Assembly (NCBI GenBank): GCA_030592635.1
Contig: JAUVIS010000005.1
Coordinates: 1-39,026, forward strand
DNA: 39,026 bases
DNA from: Candidatus Fermentibacteraceae bacterium
GTDB lineage: Bacteria; Fermentibacterota; Fermentibacteria; Fermentibacterales; JCC-6
Reading direction: 5' to 3'
Part shown: positions 14,364-22,300 of the stretch, one piece after another
Layout of the letters: the number at the start of each line of letters is the position of its first letter
How positions within the stretch are numbered: the stretch's first letter is position 1
Program-made: the position numbers and the translations under genes
Notes under the pieces: generated by a model
What the model saw: only the letters and a program-made list of their open reading frames with translations
The model's database searches: none
Told to the model about the DNA's origin: nothing

Positions 14364-15932
14364 TTGTTATTTCATTTCAAAGCCGCTTCCGTACAGGATG
14401 ACGCATACATGTTTGTAAGGTACGCCGACAATATCCTGGATACAGGAGTACCTTCATTCAACTCTGGTTGCGGAGCAACTTACGGACTCACTTCGCCTGC
14501 ATTTCTTGGAATAGTTCTTCCCATTAGAGCCGTATTAACAGCAGAGAATCCAGTACTGACTGTGTTGTATGCCAGTACACTGTCTGCACTTGTCTTTCTT
14601 GTATTGCTGATTCTAATGATAAATAGTTGCACAGATGAGGTAAGTGCATCAATAAGGCGTTTCATTATCGTTGTAACAGCATTCTCAATTCTGTATGACG
14701 CTGAAAATATATCAGTGCATTTCATGAGCGGTATGGACACAATGCTGGCCCTCGCATTTCTAACCGCATTTATTCTATTGACTATCCGGTCCCGGAAAAC
14801 TCTTACAGTATTCAGCGCGATAATCACAGGACTGCTTGGCGGGCTGGCTTTCTCATTCAGGCCTGATCTGCTGATATTCTCTTTTGCTGTTCCTATGGTA
14901 ATTCTTGTCTGTTCTTCCGGGAATAAAGCCGGAATACATGCCGGTGTTATTCTCACAGTTACGGCACTGGTAGTTATTCTGCAGATTCTCTTCTTCTGGA
15001 AATACTTGAACTCACCTCTGCCCCTCCCCTTCTACGCAAAGTCGATAGGCTATTATGGAGTATATCTTCAGGAAATGTACAAACTGTTTCCGATCAAGCG
15101 GTTGATTAAATTTATCTTTTCCTTCCCCTTCCTGTTTTCAGCTATGGGAATTGCTTTGTTCATTGATATAAAAGGATTGTGGCGAAGGATATCCGACATC
15201 GGGAAAGGATTATTCTTTGCCACCCTGCTCTTCATCGGATACCATCTGTTCTTTGTGACGCCGATAATGGATTATTTCCAGCGCTTTTACTACCCGGCTC
15301 TTCCAGCGATTCTATTTCTTTCCATACAATGCATGAAATTCATATGCGAGAGAACATCCTTTGTGGAGATTGTACGTGAGAAACCATTGGGGAAAATCAA
15401 TTCAAAGACAGTCAAGGCTCTTTTTGTTCTATTCCCTGTGTTCGCTTTCGGTCCCGCGGCTGCAGAAGAAGCATATGATCTCTTTTTTTCCTGTAAAGAT
15501 GAATACACCGGATTTGATGTTACAGAAGAATACAGAGCAAGGTGGACAGGTTACTGGTTCAGACTGGATGAATTCTCAGAGTTACCGGACAATCTGGTTA
15601 TTGCCGCTACGGAAGTTGGCCACCCCCTGGCAATGAATCCCTTTAAAACAGTTATAGATATGACCGGGCTGAATGAAACAAAGATCGCGCATTCCGGATT
15701 TTCAGCAGATAGCTTTTTCCACTACTATCAACCGGATCTGATCTTCATGCCGCATCCTGACTATCAGGATATGATACAGAGCATCAATGAAAACAGTTCT
15801 TTTATCAATCACTACGAAGTATATTCCGGTGTCGATTTGTCAACGACACTTGCCCTGGCTATTAGAAAAGACAGCGAATACTATCAGCAGATGAGGCAGA
15901 TAGTGTCAGAAAATATTCAGAGTTCTCAATGA
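14364..15932 (+). CDS. multi-pass GT-C type glycosyltransferase
   Basis: 522 aa from TTG 14364. Many hydrophobic helices in the first ~360 residues and a soluble C-terminal part. The motif VQDDAYMFVRYADNIL (10-25) with Asp-Asp in the first periplasmic loop, followed by GLTSPAF, is the hallmark of GT-C enzymes that use lipid-linked sugars (ArnT/AftB-like). Donor and acceptor are unknown. The frame remains open upstream, and codons 14316-14363 encode AFTFLILVLLGIFAVQ, the expected first membrane helix, so TTG 14364 probably truncates the protein. No ATG, GTG or TTG exists in that upstream frame back to the stop near 14200; ATA 14259 would give a full basic N terminus. AT-richer than the flanking operons, suggesting transfer. 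Confidence 0.75.
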   Translation: MLFHFKAASVQDDAYMFVRYADNILDTGVPSFNSGCGATYGLTSPAFLGIVLPIRAVLTAENPVLTVLYASTLSALVFLVLLILMINSCTDEVSASIRRFIIVVTAFSILYDAENISVHFMSGMDTMLALAFLTAFILLTIRSRKTLTVFSAIITGLLGGLAFSFRPDLLIFSFAVPMVILVCSSGNKAGIHAGVILTVTALVVILQILFFWKYLNSPLPLPFYAKSIGYYGVYLQEMYKLFPIKRLIKFIFSFPFLFSAMGIALFIDIKGLWRRISDIGKGLFFATLLFIGYHLFFVTPIMDYFQRFYYPALPAILFLSIQCMKFICERTSFVEIVREKPLGKINSKTVKALFVLFPVFAFGPAAAEEAYDLFFSCKDEYTGFDVTEEYRARWTGYWFRLDEFSELPDNLVIAATEVGHPLAMNPFKTVIDMTGLNETKIAHSGFSADSFFHYYQPDLIFMPHPDYQDMIQSINENSSFINHYEVYSGVDLSTTLALAIRKDSEYYQQMRQIVSENIQSSQ

Positions 15933-15943
15933 TCTGAATTAAA

Positions 15944-15960
15944 GAAAAGCTGCTCTTTTC
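15944..15960 (+). terminator. weak hairpin after the glycosyltransferase gene
   Basis: GAAAAG (15944-15949) and CTTTTC (15955-15960) form a 6-bp stem with a 5-nt loop, shortly after the stop at 15932. It is AT-rich and lacks a clear following U tract, so termination is only possible. Confidence 0.3.
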
Positions 15961-15988
15961 AGTTCACGGGTGTATATTTGCAACTTAC

Positions 15989-15994
15989 TATAAT
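15989..15994 (+). promoter_or_regulatory. -10 box for the lipoprotein gene
   Basis: A perfect TATAAT lies 21 nt upstream of ATG 16015. No good -35 is found at 17 nt; TTCACG (15963-15968) is 20 nt away. Gene-proximal AAAGGA provides the ribosome site. Confidence 0.45.
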
Positions 15995-16014
15995 AGACTG
16001 AGAAAGGACTTTTC

Positions 16015-16362
16015 ATGCGCAAAGCGTTAATCATGGCAGTACCGGCCATTCTCCTTATATTGACTGCCTGTACGAAAGATCCCCTTTCACCCTCGGTAGC
16101 AGTCGAATACAAAGTCACAGGAACAGCGGAGACAGTTGATATTGATTACATCGACGAGAATGGAAAACTTGCGATTATCAATGATGTAAAGTTACCGTGG
16201 TCACTTACATTCACTGCTGACAGAGGTGATGCTGTTTTTCTTTCGGCACAGAGAACCGGCGATACCGGGACAGTTACTGTAACTATTCACAGTGACGGCG
16301 ATGTGCTGGCGGAAGATACAAGTACAGGGTCCGCAGCCGCCGAAGCAGAAGGTACACTCTAA
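16015..16362 (+). CDS. small lipoprotein resembling MmpS-family proteins
   Basis: 115 aa. Signal peptide with lipobox LTAC (16-19), so Cys19 is the likely lipidated residue. The mature part contains VEYKVTGTAETVDIDYID, KLPWSLTFTADRGD and FLSAQRTGDTGTVTVTI, and ends with a DTSTG segment. This follows the order of MmpS-family domains (transport accessory proteins known best from mycobacteria): VxYxVTG, PW, SAQ, tVtC/I, DTSxG. Similar domains occur as secreted beta-sandwich proteins elsewhere, so a transport role is only a suggestion. ATG with AAAGGA upstream. Ends 25 nt from the convergent glucan synthase gene. Confidence 0.7.
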   Translation: MRKALIMAVPAILLILTACTKDPLSPSVAVEYKVTGTAETVDIDYIDENGKLAIINDVKLPWSLTFTADRGDAVFLSAQRTGDTGTVTVTIHSDGDVLAEDTSTGSAAAEAEGTL

Positions 16363-16387
16363 CTTACACTTCTTTTTACTCTCATTA

Positions 16388-19300
16388 TCAGGTGGTACCC
16401 ATAACTACTGCTACTGCATGATCCGATCCATCTTTGTCAAGAGGAATCAAACCGGATTTCAGCTGGACTCCGTCCAGAGTTACTGATGCCACCCCGGTGG
16501 AAACATCGTCCGGGTTGCTGACAGTAATCCGGAAAGTGGCGTCTCCCCTTTTGATTACTGCGCTGAATCCAGCCCAGCCGGCGGGGATACAGGGATTTAT
16601 CATAAGATTGCTCCCTGATGTTGTTAGTCCAAGTATTGCCTCAATCCCCAGACGGTAGAGCCATCCGGAGGATCCGGTGTACCATGTCCAGCCACCCTGT
16701 CCCCTGTGCTCTGCCGCGCTGTAAACATCAGCGGCGGCAACATACGGTTCCACACGATAGATGTCACGCTTTCCCGGAGAATCACTGTGATATACGGGAT
16801 TCAGTAATCTGAAAAGTGATTCCGCGATATCTCCCCTGCCCTGTTTTGCGAAAGCCCAGGCAACCCAGGCCGCAGCATGGGTGTACTGCCCGCCGTTTTC
16901 TCTGATTCCCGGAGGATATCCCATTATGTAGCCGGGATCATGATCTGACTTATCGAAAGGCGGGGCAAGCAGAAGCAGGAGATTGCTGTCGGAATCAAGA
17001 AGGTGTTTTAAAACAGAGTTCATAGCAATCTCTGTTCTTTCCCTTTCTCCCGCTCCGGAAAGAACAGCCCATGACTGGGCGATTGAATCAATTCTACACT
17101 CGTCATTTGCGGAAGAACCAAGCGGGGTTCCATCATCATAAAAACCTCTCAGGTACCACTCACCATCCCAGGTGTTCCCATTAAGGGTATGTTTAAGTGA
17201 CTCCGCATGACTGGTATAAATATCGAAGTTATGTAAGTCTGATAACAATAAGCACATACGAGAATACCTGATCAGGGTATCATAAAGAAACCAGCCCAAC
17301 CAGACACTTTCGCCCCGCCCCTTTATTCCTACTCTGTTCATACCGTCATTCCAGTCATGCGAGCCCATCAGCGGAAGGCCGTGGGGCCCGCTGGTGCTGC
17401 CCTTTGCCAGAGCGCGAAGGCAGTGCTCATGCAGCGCGGCCTTTTTGTCGGAGGGTACATATTCAGCATATCTTTCCACTTCATCATCTTCAAGGGGGTT
17501 TCCTTCAAGGAAAGGTATTACCTCAGACAGAATGGATTTGTCTCCGGTCTTCTCAACATAGAGGGAGGTTGCGTAGGGAAGCCAGAGAAGATCGTCTGAG
17601 CATCTTGTTCTCACACCCGTATATCCCGGGGGGTGCCACCAGTGAAGTACATCTCCCTCCGGGAATTGCATGGAAGCTGATTTGAGTATGTGCTCTCTGA
17701 GAATTTCCGGAGCAGCATTGCAGAGAGCCATACAGTCTTGAAGCTGATCACGGAAACCGAAGGCTCCGCTGGATTGATACAGAGCTGACCGTCCCCATAT
17801 TCTGCAGGACAGTGTCTGATAGAGCAGCCACCGATTCAGCATAATGTTCATTCCGGCGTCAGGTGTATCAACTGTGATGCTCTCCAGCAGATCATCCCAT
17901 GCTTCAGGAACGCGGTTCAGAACAGAACCGTCCTGCATTCCAACCATGTTATCGCCGATGAGAGTGAGAGCCTCTTCCCTGCTCTCCCCCTGCCCGAGCA
18001 GGAAAGTTACCTCTTTATTTTCTCCCGGACCTATCCAGATGATCACCTGCATGGCCATGCACGGATCAAGCCCTGTCCGAATGGTTCCTGAAAGACCTGT
18101 GCGATGCAGGCAGGCCGGATTCTCATAACTTCCTGATCGTCCGAGGAATTCTGTTCTGTCAGTGGTCAATCCGTTCGGTGTTCTGCTTGAAGCAAGAAAG
18201 AACACACCGGCAGGCGGTTTTCTGCCGGATGTGTTGCATGCCAGTATGGCGTTGGCCTGAGCGCTGAATTCAGAAACTATAAACTGTTGTGTCTGCGCTC
18301 TCCGCGCACCCAGAACCGGCTCAATGTAAAAGGTGATACTGATTCTTCTGTTGTGTTTTCCCGAATTCTGAAGAAATACATTGACTGCTTTCAGCGGATA
18401 TTCAGGTGAAGCATATGCGATCATTTTCTGAATCAGGCCGTGACTGTTGTGCTCCCATGATGTGTAGCCTGCTCCGTGTCTTATCAGGTAGGCTTCCTTT
18501 TCCCTCACAGGCAAGGGAGACGGAGACCAGAAATCACCAGTTTCCTCATCTCTGAGGTAGACAGCTTCTCCAGGGGTGTCAGCGACAGGATCGTTGTTCC
18601 AGGGACTCAGGCGGTTTTCGCCGCTGTTGACTGCCCAGCTGCATCCCAGCCCGGATTCCGAAGCAATGAATCCCAGAGAGGGATTTGATATCACATTTAT
18701 CCAGGGAGAAGGAGTCCACTCATTCCCCTGCAGGTATATGATGTACTCCCTGCCATCGCACGAGAAACCGCCGGAACCGTTAAAGAAAACAAGTTCATCG
18801 GGTTTCTTCAGGATTGGTGCCTGTTCATCGGCCTTTACCTGCACCGGAACAAACTCCGGCAGTCTTACCGGTCTTCGGGCAAGATTCTGCGTCTGCATTC
18901 CAAGATCTGACCCGCAGTTGAGGAAAACATGAGCCCGTGTTTTCAGAAGAATCAGTTCACTCTCACTGATCTGACCAGTCCGGATAAGGAATACCCCGCC
19001 CGCGCTGTTCTGGAATTTGTCCGCCCCGGTTCTGCTCAGAAGTCTGTTCAGCTTTCCCTGGAGTTCCAGTTCGTATCCTGATTCCTCTCCGTTGAGAATC
19101 ACAAGATCTGTAAGCAGACCTCTCTTCTTCCAGAAAGAGTGAACCCGGAGCAGCTCAATAAGCAGATCCGTGCTCTCATCCGGTTCAATCGAAAGCAGAA
19201 GAATGGGATTATCACCGGAGATACCGAAACGCCACAGTTCCCTCTGCCCCAGTGTATTTGCTTCCAGTATTTCCGGAAGAGCTCTCAGTGGTGCTGAGGG

Positions 19301-22300
19301 ATAAAACAGAGAGGAAAGAACCGGTTGTGTTTTTTCAAGATCAAGACAGGTTACTCTACCGGCTGCAAGCTCTCTCCTGCTGAAAACATCAGCTCTGGTA
19401 AACGAGGATTCAATTAAATCCGGATCACTGTATCTTTCTGCCAGATGCTCAATAGCCGCCCTGTCACCGGCACAGAAAGTTATGAAATGCAACACACTGC
19501 TGCCCTCGGGAGGAAGCTCCAGTTCTGTCCCCATGCACATGACAGGATCAAGAGTCTCTCCCGTGGTGCGGGAAAGCCCGGGAACTGTTCCGGAAAGAGC
19601 CGCCGGGCAGTCCGCTGAAGTTCCCCTGCCAAGAAACTTCATTCTGTCAGTTTCATAGCTCAATGATATCTTCGATGATCCGGAAATCATCTGTCCCAGA
19701 AAGACATCCCTTTCATCCGTTTTCCGCTTCCTTCTGTGAAACAGCAGCACCCCTGCCTTTTTAATAAACTCACTTGTTGTGAAGAGTTTATTGAAGGCCG
19801 GATGCCCGATGTCATCCTTTCGGAGAGCAAGTACAATCTCGGAGTAGCTGCATATAAAGAGCTTTCTCTGTCTGGAACTGTTGTTGACTATCTCTATGCG
19901 CCGAATTCCCGCGTCCTCTTCCGGATCAACGATAATCTCCATGCGTGTGGATATCTCGTGATTTCTGCTTGCAAACTCAACCTTGTGGGGAAGGAAATGT
20001 ATTCGATTATCCGGCGAATCAGCTCCTGCCGGTCTCAGGGTAACTGACCACAGGTTGCCTGAATCCATATCCTTCAGATAGATCCAGGTTCCCCGGTTAT
20101 CCAGAGTCGTGTCCGCCTGCCACCGGGTCAGATCCAGTCCCTTCCAGTTACTGAATCCACCTCCGGAATCAGTAATCAGCTCACCGAAACTGCCGTTTGA
20201 AAGGTAGTGTACCCGGGGTACCGGGAATTCTCCCGAAACTGACCACGGAAGCAGATCGGCCTTCTGTTTGCTTTCAGTATGCTGGATTCCCGGTTCAGGG
20301 CGGGAGTACACAATGGGAGCATTTACCGGTATCTGCTCCTGAAGCAGCAGTTTTACCACCTTCATCGCGGGCTCGGTGAAAAATCGATCCACCATGATAT
20401 CTCTGCAGAGGAAATTTGTAATTGAGAGCAGTATCATCGCTTGATGGTGTGCCATATAAGAGCGCACGATCATGAATTCTCTGCCTGCCGGAAGTCTTTG
20501 CGGAGTGAAGTCTGCAGCCTCGAAGAAACCGTATCTGCCCATCATTCCCATGGCAGTCATCTTATCGATATTCCTGATGACAGCCGCGGGTTCAATGGAA
20601 ATCGCAAGCAATGAAGCATAGGGTGTTACTACAGAATCATCCCCAAGCCCCCTCTTGTACCCCAGACCGGGCACACCGAATGCTTTGTACTGATAGTGAT
20701 TATCCGGATCAAACCTGTAGTAGCCTGATTCCGATACTCCCCAGGGGCGGCCTGATTTTTCGCCGTAGTTGATCTGGTGCCTCACAACAGTGCGGCAGCT
20801 CTGGCCGAGAAGAGTACCGGTCCTGTTTCCTGTTACAAGCAGAGGCATAAGGTATTCAAACATGGTTCCGCTCCAGGAGAGAAGTCCCATGGTTCCTGAT
20901 GCTGCCGTGAGCGGTCTGGACATGTGAATCCAGTGATCTCCGGGGACATCTCCCCGGGCAATGGCTATCAAACTTGCCAGCCGGGCTTCAGAGGCAAGAA
21001 GGTCGTAGTAGTTCCGATCCAGATGTTCCGACTCCATATTAAAGCCAATATGGAATACCTTTCGCTTCCTGCTGTAGAGAAAACCGAATCTCATCCTCCG
21101 AAGCTCTGATCTGATCTGTGATTCCAGCCTTTTCAGGGTTTCCTGTGTCTCAGTTGAGGTGCGTGTGCTCTCTTTAAGCAGCCTGCGAAGTTCATCGCAC
21201 CACTTTACAGCCGCGACGGTTTTTTCAGACGGAGCAATATCCCCAATTGCAGTACAGAGAGCGGTCAGATGCTGCTCTGCTCTTGCCGCAGAAGCTTTCA
21301 TTTCTTCCGGGGTCGGACATGACGGAAGCGATTGAAGAAGCATCTGCCAGGCAGACGCGACTGCCTTTGATGAGTTATCCGATGAAAGAATTTCCGGAGG
21401 TTTGGAAATATGAAACTTCCAGGGATAGAAATCCTCTATTTCTCTGAGCATTCCGGCCAGGTGAATGCGCATCCTTCCTGACCAGGTTCTAAGGTCACCA
21501 ATTGCATTCGCTGAACTGCTTTCCATGCTTCTGTTCACAACTTCAAGGAGAAGCGCATCTGTGGCTGAGAGTTCTGTGTTATACAGATCAACCAGAAGAT
21601 TCAGACAGGCGTCACTATCGTCCATGTTTAGCAGAGTTTGCTCTTTAACAGTCTTCAGATTTGCATCCAGCTCTGCTGTATCAGTTTTCATTGCCTCTGT
21701 TATATCCAGCAGGACATCAACTGTATCCACAAAGCCCTGCCACCTCTTCCGGCTGATTTGAGCGCAATCACCCAGCTCCCGACACCCGCAGGCAAGAGCG
21801 ATAAGACAGCCGGACAGGTTGCCGCTGTCCACAGTGGATACATATCCGGGCGGCAGAGGTTTCAGAGTGCGGGTATCGTACCAGTTGAGCAGATGTCCGC
21901 GATGTCTTTCCAGTAGACTCATTCCCGAGAGGGTATCTGAAATTCGAAGCACGAACTCCTGCAATCCAATGTATCCCATGTCCCTCGCGGAAAGAACCGT
22001 CAGAAGATAGAGCCCTATGTTGGTTGGGGAAGTTCTGTGAGCTGCTCTGGCAAGCGGGTCTTCCTGATAGTGATCCGGAGGCAGCCAGTGGTCTTCCGGG
22101 CCAACAAAAGTATCGAAGAAGCTCCATGTTCTTACGGCCGTCTTCCGCAGTTTTGTGATCTCATCTTTCCGGAGCTCCGGTTTTTCCCGAATGGGAGTGC
22201 GGCTGATTGCGTGTTCAACTTCCGGAGATACCAGCCACAGAAGAAGAAAGGGTATGGCCGGATAAATCCCGTTTGAATCGGAAAGCAGAAGCAGAATCAC

